A DNA stretch of 64,000 nucleotides, taken from Undibacterium hunanense. GTDB taxonomy: Bacteria > Pseudomonadota > Gammaproteobacteria > Burkholderiales > Burkholderiaceae_D. The notes beneath the pieces were generated by a model. It made no database searches and had not been told where the DNA came from. It saw only the letters and a list, made by a program, of their open reading frames with translations. Below, in pieces: positions 24,590-33,067 of this stretch (position 1 is the first letter of the stretch; every line of letters starts with the position of its first letter). The position numbers were made by a program, and so were the translations under genes. The stretch covers positions 1 through 64,000 of the forward strand of contig NZ_JACOGF010000018.1 of the NCBI RefSeq assembly GCF_014284335.1, in the 5' to 3' direction.

Positions 24590-26857
24590 ATGAAGAAGTG
24601 GATCACGATTACCATCAGTGCTGGCGTCACTGTCCTGCTGTCAACCATAGCCTATGTGTATCTGGTAGTGGCGCCCGGCTTGCCGACACTGGAAGCCGTT
24701 ACCGATTACCAGCCCAAAATTCCACTGCGCATCTATACCGCAGACAATGCACTAATCGGTGAATTTGGTGAAGAACACCGGGATTTTGTACCCATCAAGC
24801 AAATTCCTGCCGTCATGAAGAATGCCATCCTGTCGATTGAAGACGAGCGTTTTTATGAACATGGCGGCATCTCTTTCCGCAGCGCAGCCCGTGCCGTCGT
24901 AGCTGACCTGCGTGGTGGTTTTCATCAGGGTGGATCGACCATCACCATGCAGGTGGCACGCAATTTTTTCCTGAGCAATGAAAAGTCGTTGCCACGTAAG
25001 CTGAAAGAAATCCTGCTGACTTATCGTATTGAAGATGCACTCTCCAAGGATCAGATCCTGGAACTGTATATGAACCAGATTTTCCTGGGCCAGCGCAGTC
25101 ACGGTTTTTCCAGTGCCGCGAAAACCTACTTTGGAAAATCGCTGGATCAGTTGACGCTGGCAGAAGCCGCCATGCTGGCCGGTGTGCCGCAAAATCCGGT
25201 CAGACATAATCCTGCCGTCAATTTTGAAAAGACCAAGCAAAGACAGTTGCTGGTCCTGCAAAACATGGTCAGAAACGGCTTTATCACGCAAGCGCAAATG
25301 GAAGCTGCGGCAAAGGAAGAAATCAAGGTCGTCAAAGGCCAGCAATTCGATGCCCATGCCGACTACGTTGCCGAGATGGTACGCCAGAGTATCTTTGCGC
25401 AATACAAGGAAGATACCTACACCAAGGGTATCAAGGTCTACACCACCATCAACAAGGCTGAGCAGGACGCCGCTTATGAAGCAGTACGCCGCAATATCAT
25501 TGCCTATGACCAGCGTCATGGCTATGACGGCCCTGAAGCTCATATAGAATTGCCTGCGGATGAGGATGAACGCGATGATGCAATAGACCAGATCTTGCGC
25601 AAGCATCCTGACAACGACAAATTACTGGCTGCGGTAGTGACCCAGGTATCCGGCAAAATCGTCAAGGCAGAGCTGCAATCTGGCGACAGTATAGAAATTA
25701 CAGGAGAGGGTTTGCGCTTTGCCGCAGCAGCACTGAGCGACAAGGCCAAGGCAGGTATCAAGATACGCGCTGGCTCAGTGATACGCGTGATACAGGATAG
25801 CAAGAAGCGCTGGGCGATCACGCAGATACCTGAGGTCGAAGGTTCCTATGTCGCGCTGAATGCAGACGACGGTTCCTTCCGCGCGATGGTGGGTGGTTTC
25901 GATTTCAACCGCAAGAAATTCAATCATGTGACCAGTGCCTGGCGCCAGCCAGGTTCCAGCATCAAGCCCTTCATTTATTCTGCTGCGCTGGAAAAAGGTT
26001 TTTACCCTGGCACCCTGATCAATGACGTGCAACTCTCGGAAACATCCGACAGCAGTCTGCGCTGGGACCCGCGTAATGATGATGGCAAATATGATGGCCC
26101 CATCAGCATGCGTAGTGCCCTGGCCCAGTCCAAGAACGTAGTATCCGTCAGGATATTGAAATCCATAGGCGTGGATACTGCCAGAAACTGGTTGCCCCGC
26201 TTTGGCTTTGACAAGGACAAGCACCAGGCCAATCTGACCATGGCACTGGGTACAGGCTCGGTGACACCTCTGCAACTGGCTTCGGCCTATGCGGTATTTG
26301 CCAACGGCGGTTACTCGGTCAATCCCTGGCTGATCAGCAAGGTGGTCGATGGCAAGGGCAAAGTCTTGTTTGAAAACAAACCACCCGCCATCGCCCAGGA
26401 AGAAGCACGGGTCATTGATGCCCGCAATGCCTACATCACCGACAACATGCTGCGGGAAGTGGTACTCAGCGGTACGGGTGCCAGCGCTTCTGTCAAACTC
26501 GGCAGGCGTGATCTGGCAGGTAAAACAGGTACCACCAGTGATGCCGTCGATGGCTGGTTTGCCGGTTATGCAGGGAATATCGTGGCAGTCGCCTGGATGG
26601 GATATGACGATCCCAAATCTCTGGGTGGCCGTGAATTTGGTTCCACCCTGGCCCTGCCTATCTGGATAGATACCATGCGGGTAGCGCTGGCCGGCAAACC
26701 CGAAGGGCAACGTGCCGTGCCTGAAGGCATCAGCAATACCGAAGGTGACTGGATGTTCAATGAATTCCTGAACGGATCCAGCGTGCGGACACTGGACATA
26801 ACAGAAAGCCAACCACCTGCGACACCAGCGCAGGCAACTCAGGCACCAGCGCAATAG
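24590..26857 (+). CDS. Class A penicillin-binding protein (PBP1A paralogue)
   Basis: 755 aa. An N-terminal membrane anchor (ITITISAGVTVLLSTIAYVYLVV) is followed by a GT51 glycosyltransferase domain with EDERFYEHGG, GGSTITMQVARNFFLS and the ILELYMNQIFLGQ block, an OB-like linker, and a transpeptidase domain with SxxK (PGSSIKPF), SxN (SKN) and KTG (KTGTTSDAVDGWFAGY). It polymerises and cross-links peptidoglycan. It is a second copy in this window: the canonical mrcA next to pilM is at 62546. Placement 8 bp after the MdlAB-like exporter suggests co-expression with it. Confidence 0.95.
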   Translation: MKKWITITISAGVTVLLSTIAYVYLVVAPGLPTLEAVTDYQPKIPLRIYTADNALIGEFGEEHRDFVPIKQIPAVMKNAILSIEDERFYEHGGISFRSAARAVVADLRGGFHQGGSTITMQVARNFFLSNEKSLPRKLKEILLTYRIEDALSKDQILELYMNQIFLGQRSHGFSSAAKTYFGKSLDQLTLAEAAMLAGVPQNPVRHNPAVNFEKTKQRQLLVLQNMVRNGFITQAQMEAAAKEEIKVVKGQQFDAHADYVAEMVRQSIFAQYKEDTYTKGIKVYTTINKAEQDAAYEAVRRNIIAYDQRHGYDGPEAHIELPADEDERDDAIDQILRKHPDNDKLLAAVVTQVSGKIVKAELQSGDSIEITGEGLRFAAAALSDKAKAGIKIRAGSVIRVIQDSKKRWAITQIPEVEGSYVALNADDGSFRAMVGGFDFNRKKFNHVTSAWRQPGSSIKPFIYSAALEKGFYPGTLINDVQLSETSDSSLRWDPRNDDGKYDGPISMRSALAQSKNVVSVRILKSIGVDTARNWLPRFGFDKDKHQANLTMALGTGSVTPLQLASAYAVFANGGYSVNPWLISKVVDGKGKVLFENKPPAIAQEEARVIDARNAYITDNMLREVVLSGTGASASVKLGRRDLAGKTGTTSDAVDGWFAGYAGNIVAVAWMGYDDPKSLGGREFGSTLALPIWIDTMRVALAGKPEGQRAVPEGISNTEGDWMFNEFLNGSSVRTLDITESQPPATPAQATQAPAQ

Positions 26858-26887
26858 AAAAAAGCCCGCAGATTATATTCTGCGGGC
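26858..26887 (-). terminator. Minus-strand terminator-like hairpin
   Basis: gcccgcag-attatatt-ctgcgggc (26864-26887) is a perfect 8-bp stem. Six As on its left become a T-run on the minus strand, while the plus strand has aaagatc after the stem. It therefore suits termination of leftward transcripts, though it touches the stop of the PBP gene. Confidence 0.6.
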
Positions 26888-26998
26888 AAAGATCCCGACC
26901 TTTGGAGGAAAAACTTTCAGGATTGCCGCATGGTAGCGCTGGAAGATGACATTGTTATGACAAAGGACCAGGGCCATACCTGGCCGTCCATTGCCCAC

Positions 26999-27029
26999 AA
27001 AAAAAAGCCCGTACGGGAGCATACGGGCT
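26999..27029 (-). terminator. Second minus-strand terminator-like hairpin
   Basis: agcccgta-cgggagca-tacgggct (27006-27029) is preceded by an A-run that reads as Ts on the minus strand; gaaat follows on the plus strand. With the hairpin at 26858 it brackets 110 bp. No minus-strand gene is recognised anywhere in the 373-bp gap 26858-27230. Confidence 0.6.
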
Positions 27030-27230
27030 GAAATCCTGATCTGATGAAGGGTTCAGGATAGGGGTAGAACTGTTACAGGTTCAATACAGATTCATCGCTA
27101 ATTCAAAACAAATCAAGACAAGTTCAAAACCGGTTTAAGGCGAATCCACGAACAGAGCGCAAAGCACCCTCTTATTCCGGGTCTTGAACTACAAGGACAT
27201 TTTGTAGACTCTTCTACATCCCTTTACAGA

Positions 27231-27752
27231 ATGTCAGGTCTCAGGATGACTACTTCTTACCGTACACAAAGGACGCTGCCGCGTGAGCCACAATTCATGC
27301 ATGGCACCCCTGGTACCATCTACATTTTGCAAAACGACGGCCTGCGCAAAGGCCTGTACAAAATTGGTGCTACCCGTCGCTCCGGTGTTTCCAAGGCCAT
27401 GGAACTGAATCGCGACCTGCAGCAATTGATACCCGGTTCCTATGAATGCGTTTTCGAACTGCATACCAAAGACTGCGGACACGCACTCGATGAAATCCTG
27501 AAGCAATTCCAGCATCATCGCTGTGGCAAACGGGGCCAGGACTTCTATGATCTGGACCTGGATGCAGCAGCAGAAAAAATTGCCAACACCATTGCCCTGA
27601 TCAATCGCCAGGGCCTGATCCGTCAACAGCAAACCCTGAGCATGATGCGCCATCTGGAACCGGATGAACCCAGCAGCGTCAGCAATGCCGAGGCATTCAG
27701 CCCACCACCTGCCAGCCTGTTCAGAAAAGCCTATGAATGGGTAGCCGGATAA
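27231..27752 (+). CDS. GIY-YIG-like (T5orf172/MUG113 type) small protein
   Basis: 173 aa. The segment GTIYILQNDGLRKGLYKIGATRR (about 28-50), followed by KAMELNRDL, follows the GIY-YIG pattern of T5orf172/MUG113 proteins (YIL...YKIG.T.R...ELN). A conserved acidic residue could be D106 or D110 in the GQDFYDLDLD block. The family fold is that of a nuclease, but in-genome chromosomal copies are uncharacterised. The start is uncertain: ATGs occur at 27231, 27246 and 27297 with no clear ribosome-binding site. It is a single-gene unit ended by the hairpin at 27757. Confidence 0.72.
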   Translation: MSGLRMTTSYRTQRTLPREPQFMHGTPGTIYILQNDGLRKGLYKIGATRRSGVSKAMELNRDLQQLIPGSYECVFELHTKDCGHALDEILKQFQHHRCGKRGQDFYDLDLDAAAEKIANTIALINRQGLIRQQQTLSMMRHLEPDEPSSVSNAEAFSPPPASLFRKAYEWVAG

Positions 27753-27756
27753 GATA

Positions 27757-27783
27757 AAACCGGGATTGCTGATTTCCCGGTTT
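27757..27783. terminator. Hairpin between convergent genes
   Basis: aaaccggga...tcccggttt is a 9-bp stem with a 9-nt loop. It has As to the left and a short T-run to the right, and lies between the GIY-YIG-like gene and the convergent metC-like gene. It is probably a weak bidirectional terminator. Confidence 0.6.
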
Positions 27784-27805
27784 CATACACAATCAGATCA
27801 CAGCC

Positions 27806-29032
27806 TTAGACCACAGCTTTCAACAGGCAAGGTTCGTGCTGCACTTGCACTGTCTTGCGCAAGGCATCAAAGCCGTGGGCAAGATCAGCCAGCAAATCAT
27901 CCACGTCTTCCAGACCCACATGCAGGCGCAGCATCGGTGCAGTCCATTTATCTGCATTCACCGTACGGTAAGCCGCCGGGCTGGTAGGCAACATCAGGCT
28001 CTCGAAACCACCCCAGCTAAAACCTATGCCAAACAGGCGGGTTTTGTCGATCAGTGCCGCCACCTGCTGTTCACTGATATCGGCATGAAACACTGCCCCC
28101 ATCAGGCCGCATGCATAATCAGGCTTGAAATCACGTTTCCATAAATCATGACCGGCACAGCCGGGCAACGGCGGGTACAGCACTTCAGCCACTTCCGGTT
28201 GTTGCTGCAACCATAGTGCGACCACTTTGGCACTTTCACGATGTACAGCCAGGCGTGCCGCCATGGTGCGCAAACCGCGCAGGGCCAGTGCTGCATCATC
28301 CGCCCCGATAGACATGCCAAGCTGGCGGTAAGTACTGCGTATGCGGTCATGCAGGGCTGCCGTGGTCAGGATGGCACCCATCAGCGCATCTGAATGACCG
28401 ACGATGTATTTGGTGGCCGCATGGATAGACACATCAATCCCCAGCTCGAAAGAATTCCAGCCTATCGGCGTTGCCCAGGTGCTGTCAGACACCACCACGG
28501 CCCCACGTGCATGGGCCTGGGCAGCAATCGCCGGAATATCCTGGACTTCAAACGTCAGCGAGCCGGGTGACTCAACAAACACGACCCTGGTATTTGGCTG
28601 TATCAGCGCGGTGATGTCACGACCTATCAGGGGGTCGTAGTAGGTCGTACTGATATTCATGCGCTGTAGCAGGCCATCACAGAAATCACGTGTCGGGTCA
28701 TACACGGTATCGACCATCAGCAGATGGTCGCCCGGCTGCAGCAAGGCCAGCAGCGTGGTCGTGACAGCCGACAGGCCAGAAGAGGTCAACATGCAGGCAG
28801 CTGCGCCTTCGGCAGCACACAGTGCCTGTTCCAGCGCCTGCGTGGTCTCATTGCCGTGACGGCCGTAGGCACGCCGGGTACCGCAGGCATTTTTCAAAGC
28901 TGCAACATCGGGAAACAGTATGGTCGATGCCCTTACCAAAGCCGGATTCACCGGACCATGATGCGCCTTGCCTTTGCGTCCGGCATGGGTAAGACGGGTC
29001 GCGGTTTGCAATTCTGACTCTACGATATTCAT
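27806..29032 (-). CDS. metC: PLP-dependent cystathionine beta-lyase-like enzyme
   Basis: 408 aa from the ATG at 29032; the frame is open to 29170 but without homologous-looking sequence. It is a Cys/Met metabolism PLP enzyme (fold type I). Visible blocks are YGRHGNETTQALE, the SSGLSAVTTTLLALL substrate/PLP loop, DSTWATP with the PLP-binding Asp, and the Schiff-base Lys in SIHAATKYIVGHSD. The TWATP and KYxxGHSD wording fits MetC rather than cystathionine gamma-synthase, but related lyases cannot be excluded. It would cleave cystathionine to homocysteine, feeding methionine synthesis. It is divergent from an Lrp-type regulator. Confidence 0.85.
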   Translation of the reverse strand: MNIVESELQTATRLTHAGRKGKAHHGPVNPALVRASTILFPDVAALKNACGTRRAYGRHGNETTQALEQALCAAEGAAACMLTSSGLSAVTTTLLALLQPGDHLLMVDTVYDPTRDFCDGLLQRMNISTTYYDPLIGRDITALIQPNTRVVFVESPGSLTFEVQDIPAIAAQAHARGAVVVSDSTWATPIGWNSFELGIDVSIHAATKYIVGHSDALMGAILTTAALHDRIRSTYRQLGMSIGADDAALALRGLRTMAARLAVHRESAKVVALWLQQQPEVAEVLYPPLPGCAGHDLWKRDFKPDYACGLMGAVFHADISEQQVAALIDKTRLFGIGFSWGGFESLMLPTSPAAYRTVNADKWTAPMLRLHVGLEDVDDLLADLAHGFDALRKTVQVQHEPCLLKAVV

Positions 29033-29236
29033 ATATGTTCCATTTACTGATGTTTGATTCCTACGCGGCTTGATTGCACATGCAACAACAAGGCAAACCG
29101 GCTGACTGCCCGGGCTTGCAGATCTGTCTTTTAAACAAGGGGGAAGCGTAAAAGACCGATCTACATGCACTGGCTACATCCTAGCAAGCGCAGGTAGAAA
29201 TTTTTTACCAAACATTCAGGCAATTCATGTTATTTT

Positions 29237-29251
29237 TAGGAATATTTTCTA
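29237..29251. promoter_or_regulatory. Candidate Lrp-type operator
   Basis: The 15-mer TAGGAATATTTTCTA is an imperfect dyad with the TAG...CTA ends and AT-rich centre of Lrp/AsnC sites. It lies 13 bp before the regulator's ATG in the gap shared with the metC-like gene, so it may serve autoregulation and control of that gene. Confidence 0.35.
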
Positions 29252-29264
29252 ATATTTACGGCAT

Positions 29265-29744
29265 ATGGATAAAATAGATCTAGAAATTTTGAATATTTTG
29301 CAAAAAGATGCATCTATTGCACTGGCCGACCTGGCACAGGCCGTGCACCTGTCAGTCACCCCATGCTGGCGGCGTGTGCAAAAATTGCAGGAAGACGGTG
29401 TCATAAGGCAACAGGTGACCCTGTGCGATCCGGTCAAGCTGAACCTGGGCCTGACGGTGATGGTGGCCTTAAAGGCTGCCCAGCATAATGAAAAATGGAT
29501 GCAGCGTTTTATTGCAGGGGCCGGTGCCATTTCCGAGATCGTTGAAATCTTCCGCATGAGCGGAGAGATCGACTATTTACTGAAAGTGCACGTGCCTGAC
29601 ATGGCAGGCTTTGATCTGGTCTATAAAAAACTGGTGAAGGTGGCGGACTTGCAGGATGTCAGCTCCAGCTTCGTCATGGAAGTCATCAAGAATACGACAG
29701 CACTACCGCTTAATTATGCCGTACTGAAAACCGCCCGTTCCTGA
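29265..29744 (+). CDS. Lrp/AsnC-family transcriptional regulator
   Basis: 159 aa, typical length. An N-terminal HTH (MDKIDLEILNILQKDASIALADLAQAVHLSVTPCWRRVQKLQEDGVI) is followed by a RAM ligand-binding domain (about 65-150, GLTVMVALKAA..., MSGEIDYLLKVHVPDM). These octameric regulators respond to amino acids. The divergent metC-like gene is the likely target and a sulfur amino acid the likely effector. The gene is preceded by an AT-rich dyad (29237-29251). It ends 5 bp before the convergent diiron protein gene. Confidence 0.93.
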   Translation: MDKIDLEILNILQKDASIALADLAQAVHLSVTPCWRRVQKLQEDGVIRQQVTLCDPVKLNLGLTVMVALKAAQHNEKWMQRFIAGAGAISEIVEIFRMSGEIDYLLKVHVPDMAGFDLVYKKLVKVADLQDVSSSFVMEVIKNTTALPLNYAVLKTARS

Positions 29745-29749
29745 ACAAC

Positions 29750-30532
29750 CTAGCCTCGGAAGCGGTAATGTTCTTGTGTGAACAAATCAATGCCGCATTG
29801 CAGGTTTTCTATCCAGGCAAGAAAAGCTTCGATTGCTTCCCGCCCCTTGAAATACCTGCCATGTTGCGGCACCAGCAAGCTGATGTCCATTTGTCTGACC
29901 ATATTGGCCCACAGCCGGCACACTTTGTTGGACACCATGTAGCGCTTATGAAAACCGGCCATGGTATGCACATGTTCCAGAAATTGTGCTTTGGTGGTGA
30001 TCGGCGCTTCGATGTCGTGCGCATCCACCATGGAAGCACCGACGTCGCCGGAAAACAGGATTTTTGACTTGCTGTCGTAGAACTGGAAATTGCCTTCTGC
30101 ATGCAAAAAATGGGCAGGCACGGCATGGATAATCGTGTCGCGCAGGCGCACCGGCATACCTTCATCCGGGATACCGACAATACGTCCTTCAGCCCGGTTC
30201 AGGTTGCAGAAATGCGGCACAAAGCGTGACCACAGTTTCGATACATACAGATCGCAATCGGTGCCCATCAGCCACTTGTCGAGTGCGCCAATGATGTCCG
30301 GATCCTGATGCGAGGCAAACAGGTATTTGAGATTTTTCTTTGGCACATACTTGTGTATGGCCAGCAACAGCGCGTTATACGTCAGGTTGCCGGAAGGGTC
30401 TATCAACGCACCCTCCCCTTCGGATACGACAAGGAATTGATTGGCCTGGACAGCATGATCAGCCGTGTCATCCAGCAGATCATTAAACATCACGCAGATG
30501 TGTTTGCCGTCATTAAAAAGTTCTATCGCCAA
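29750..30532 (-). CDS. Metallo-beta-lactamase-fold diiron (ODP/flavodiiron-like) protein
   Basis: 260 aa. It resembles the lactamase half of flavodiiron proteins: DHAVQANQFLVV near the start, ALIDPSGN, then the metal motif SHQDPDIIG (H-x-D-x-D where flavodiirons have H-x-E-x-D), HAVPAHFLHAEGNFQFYD, SGDVGAS and a final PQHGRYF. There is no flavodoxin domain or signal peptide. Such stand-alone oxygen-binding diiron proteins act as O2/NO sensors or reductases. The electron donor or signalling partner is not evident from the neighbours (Lrp regulator, AEC transporter). Confidence 0.82.
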   Translation of the reverse strand: MAIELFNDGKHICVMFNDLLDDTADHAVQANQFLVVSEGEGALIDPSGNLTYNALLLAIHKYVPKKNLKYLFASHQDPDIIGALDKWLMGTDCDLYVSKLWSRFVPHFCNLNRAEGRIVGIPDEGMPVRLRDTIIHAVPAHFLHAEGNFQFYDSKSKILFSGDVGASMVDAHDIEAPITTKAQFLEHVHTMAGFHKRYMVSNKVCRLWANMVRQMDISLLVPQHGRYFKGREAIEAFLAWIENLQCGIDLFTQEHYRFRG

Positions 30533-30780
30533 TTGTTCCCCGCAAATACCATAGTTTAAGCGACTATTGTAGTAAGACTGGCTATCGGCCTATTGCGCTG
30601 GATCAAGATCAACGCAGACCGCCGCAAAAACTGCGCGGCCAGGTCAGATGAAATCTTGTCATGTGTCCAGCCAGCCACGGTGCAAGCCTGGCAAAACAAT
30701 TACACTCTGATCAGCCGCATGGTATTTCTGTGCATTCATTTTTCAGCGCATTCATTTTCTCGCTATCTCACACAATACGC

Positions 30781-31683
30781 ATGATAGAACGCATACTTTC
30801 CATCATTCTTCCTGTCTTCATCGTCATCGGCCTGGGCTATCTGTATGCACGGCGCAAGGGTGCGGCAGCAGCGACCGATATGGTGTCGGTCAACCGCATC
30901 AGTATGGATGTGTTGTGCCCTCTGCTGATTTTTACCGCACTGGCCGGCAAGGATTTTGATGTGGGCCACAATCTGTGGCTGATCATTGCCGGTACCCTGA
31001 TCGCTCTTGGTTCAGGCTTGCTGGCCTGGCCGGTGGCGCGCCTGCTGGGTTACGACGTACGCAGTTTTGTGCCACCGATGATGTACAACAATTGCGGCAA
31101 TATGGGCTTGCCGCTGGCGGCACTGGCCTTTGGTACCAGTGGCCTGTCTGCCGCCGTTGCCCTGTTCATGGCGTGCAATCTGGTGTATTTCAGTGCAGGC
31201 ATACGTATCATCCAGCATGGCCACCCCGATCATCAGGCCAAGCCCTGGCGTTTCCTGCTCAGCCCCATGATGCTGGCAATGGCTGCCGGTATGGTGTTTG
31301 CGATTCTACATATTCCCATTCAGGCCACTCTGTTCCTGGCGCTGAAAATGACGGGCGATGCCTGCATTCCCATCATGTTGTTTGCGCTGGGTGTACGCAT
31401 GCTGGATATCAATTTCGCCAGCTGGCGTATCGGCATGGCCGGAGCTATTGTGTGTCCGCTGGCAGGCTTGCTGATAGCGGGGTTACTGGAATTAATTTTG
31501 CCGCTGACGGCAATCCAGCGTGGCCAGATGTATCTGTTTGCTTCCTTGCCACCGGCGGTATTCTGTTTCATGGTGGCCGAACAATACAACCAGGAACCGG
31601 ACAAGGTTGCCTCTATTGTCCTGCTTGGCAACGCGGCGGCCCTGCTGTTTGTACCCCTGGGTTTATGGCTGGGCCTGCGTTAA
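30781..31683 (+). CDS. AEC (auxin efflux carrier) family transporter
   Basis: 300 aa from the ATG at 30781, directly before the first hydrophobic helix; the frame runs back to 30661. About ten membrane helices in two halves, with the conserved MYNNCGNMGLPLA motif (about 101-113) of the first crossover region and the corresponding C-terminal repeat. Bacterial members move organic acids such as malate or malonate. The substrate is not deducible. It ends at a strong bidirectional terminator shared with metF. Confidence 0.9.
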   Translation: MIERILSIILPVFIVIGLGYLYARRKGAAAATDMVSVNRISMDVLCPLLIFTALAGKDFDVGHNLWLIIAGTLIALGSGLLAWPVARLLGYDVRSFVPPMMYNNCGNMGLPLAALAFGTSGLSAAVALFMACNLVYFSAGIRIIQHGHPDHQAKPWRFLLSPMMLAMAAGMVFAILHIPIQATLFLALKMTGDACIPIMLFALGVRMLDINFASWRIGMAGAIVCPLAGLLIAGLLELILPLTAIQRGQMYLFASLPPAVFCFMVAEQYNQEPDKVASIVLLGNAAALLFVPLGLWLGLR

Positions 31684-31695
31684 TTTCCAGCTCAT

Positions 31696-31734
31696 AAAAA
31701 ATCCCCGGAAGATGATGTCTTCCGGGGATTTTTT
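31696..31734. terminator. Bidirectional rho-independent terminator
   Basis: A perfect stem atccccggaaga...tcttccggggat (about 31701-31729) has six As to its left and six Ts to its right. It serves the AEC transporter gene on the plus strand and the metF operon on the minus strand. Confidence 0.92.
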
Positions 31735-31792
31735 ATCAGCGACAATTTTGTGATCTCTTTTTCGACCATCCTGCATCAACCCTGAATCAATC

Positions 31793-32620
31793 CTAAAGCA
31801 GCCTTTGCCAGATCGCTGTAGTTGACGCCGCCTGATTCAAAGAATAAAAATGCAGCCCCGGTGCACCACCTGCCAGCAGGCGTTCACACATGGCAGTCAC
31901 CACGTCCAGACCAAAGGCTTTGATGGAGGCCGTGTCATCGCCATAGCTGGCCAGTTTCAGACGTATCCAGCGCGGGACTTCTGCACCGCACATTTCAGAA
32001 AAACGCTGCAACTGTGTGCTGTTGGTGATGGGCATGATACCAGCCACGATCGGTGCTGAGACACCAGCCTTGCGGGTCTCATCCACAAAACGGAAATAGG
32101 CATCGGCATTATAAAAATACTGGGTGATTGCGGCATTCGCACCGGCGTTCATCTTGCGCACAAAGCTGTTCAGATCATCTTGCGGTGAACGCGCCTGCGG
32201 ATGCATTTCGGGATACGCAGCCACTTCAATATGGAACCAGTCGCCAGTCTCGGCACGAATAAATTCGACCAGCTCATTGGCATAACGAAATTCACCGCCC
32301 ATGCCATAACCGCTAGGCAAATCGCCACGCAAGGCGACCAGGCGGCGAATGTCATTGGCCTTGAATTCATCAAGGATGGCGCGTATCGATTCGCGGGTGC
32401 CGCCTACGCAAGACAGATGCGGTGCGGCATCATGGCCTTCACGACGGATTTCAGTCACGGTATCAAGCGTGCCTTGTTGCGTGGTACCACCGGCACCGAA
32501 CGTGACGGAAAAATATTTGGGTTTAAGCTCGGCCAGTTTGGCCCGTGTTGCACGCAGCTTTTCCGTGCCTTCCGCCGTCTTGGGTGGAAAAAATTCTATG
32601 CTGAAATTAGGCGTCTTCAT
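31793..32620 (-). CDS. metF: 5,10-methylenetetrahydrofolate reductase
   Basis: 275 aa, normal for bacterial MetF. It reduces 5,10-methylene-THF to 5-methyl-THF using FAD, providing the methyl group for methionine. Seen: FSIEFFPPKTAEG (catalytic Glu region), FSVTFGAGGTTQQGT, HLSCVGGTRE, LRGDLPSG and PGLHFYSLNQA at the C-terminus. Its start lies inside the preceding membrane protein gene (14-bp overlap, 32607-32620). It is the last gene of the ahcY operon under the SAH riboswitch. Confidence 0.97.
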   Translation of the reverse strand: MKTPNFSIEFFPPKTAEGTEKLRATRAKLAELKPKYFSVTFGAGGTTQQGTLDTVTEIRREGHDAAPHLSCVGGTRESIRAILDEFKANDIRRLVALRGDLPSGYGMGGEFRYANELVEFIRAETGDWFHIEVAAYPEMHPQARSPQDDLNSFVRKMNAGANAAITQYFYNADAYFRFVDETRKAGVSAPIVAGIMPITNSTQLQRFSEMCGAEVPRWIRLKLASYGDDTASIKAFGLDVVTAMCERLLAGGAPGLHFYSLNQAASTTAIWQRLL

Positions 32621-32963
32621 TTTTTTGTTGCAACAATAAGGTCGAGAGTGTCCAGGAAATCACGCTGTACAACAGGGCACCACCCACTGCAGCCCAAAAG
32701 CCGGTGACATGGAAACCATCTATCACATTTGCCACACCCCAGAACATCAGGCCGTTGATGACAAAAATAAACAGACCCAGGCTCAATACCGTGGCCGGCA
32801 GGGTGAGTATCAGTACCACCGGACGGATAATGGTGTTCACCAGACCAAGTACCACGGCCACTACCAATGCAGTTACAAAGTTGTCGATCTGCACCGACGA
32901 CATCAGATAAGGGATCGCCAGCAAAGCCAGCGCATTGACCAACCAGGTTGCCAGTAAACGCAT
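32607..32963 (-). CDS. Phage-holin-like/DUF360 small membrane protein
   Basis: 118 aa from the ATG at 32963, with AGGAG 5 nt before it; the frame is open to 33062. It has four membrane helices: LATWLVNALALLAIPYL, FVTALVVAVVLGLVNTIIRPVVLILTLP, VLSLGLFIFVINGLMFWGV and FWAAVGGALLYSVISWTLSTLL. The GLVNTIIRPV...LTLPATVLSLGLF wording is that of the YvlD/DUF360 family, named after phage holins but with no shown lytic role. It is wedged between ahcY and metF and translationally coupled to metF. Confidence 0.88.
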   Translation of the reverse strand: MRLLATWLVNALALLAIPYLMSSVQIDNFVTALVVAVVLGLVNTIIRPVVLILTLPATVLSLGLFIFVINGLMFWGVANVIDGFHVTGFWAAVGGALLYSVISWTLSTLLLQQKNEDA

Positions 32964-32987
32964 ACATGCTCCTGTATGTAGATGGAT

Positions 32988-33053
32988 GAAGCTGCAGCCA
33001 CAGGATACAGCTTCATTGCACTTATCCGGACTTGCCTTTGGCAAACCCGGATA
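32988..33053 (-). other. Two intercistronic hairpins after ahcY
   Basis: gaagctg/cagcttc (32988-33014) and tatccgg...ttgcc-ttt-ggcaa...ccggata (33023-33053) can form two stems in the 104-bp gap between ahcY and the membrane protein gene. Neither is followed by Ts, so mRNA processing, stability or partial attenuation is more likely than termination. Confidence 0.45.
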
Positions 33054-33067
33054 GGTTCTCAAGATGA

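Noticed and set aside
25775-26854. 359-aa open frame on the minus strand
   Set aside because: It is antisense to the PBP1A paralogue, which has all catalytic motifs.
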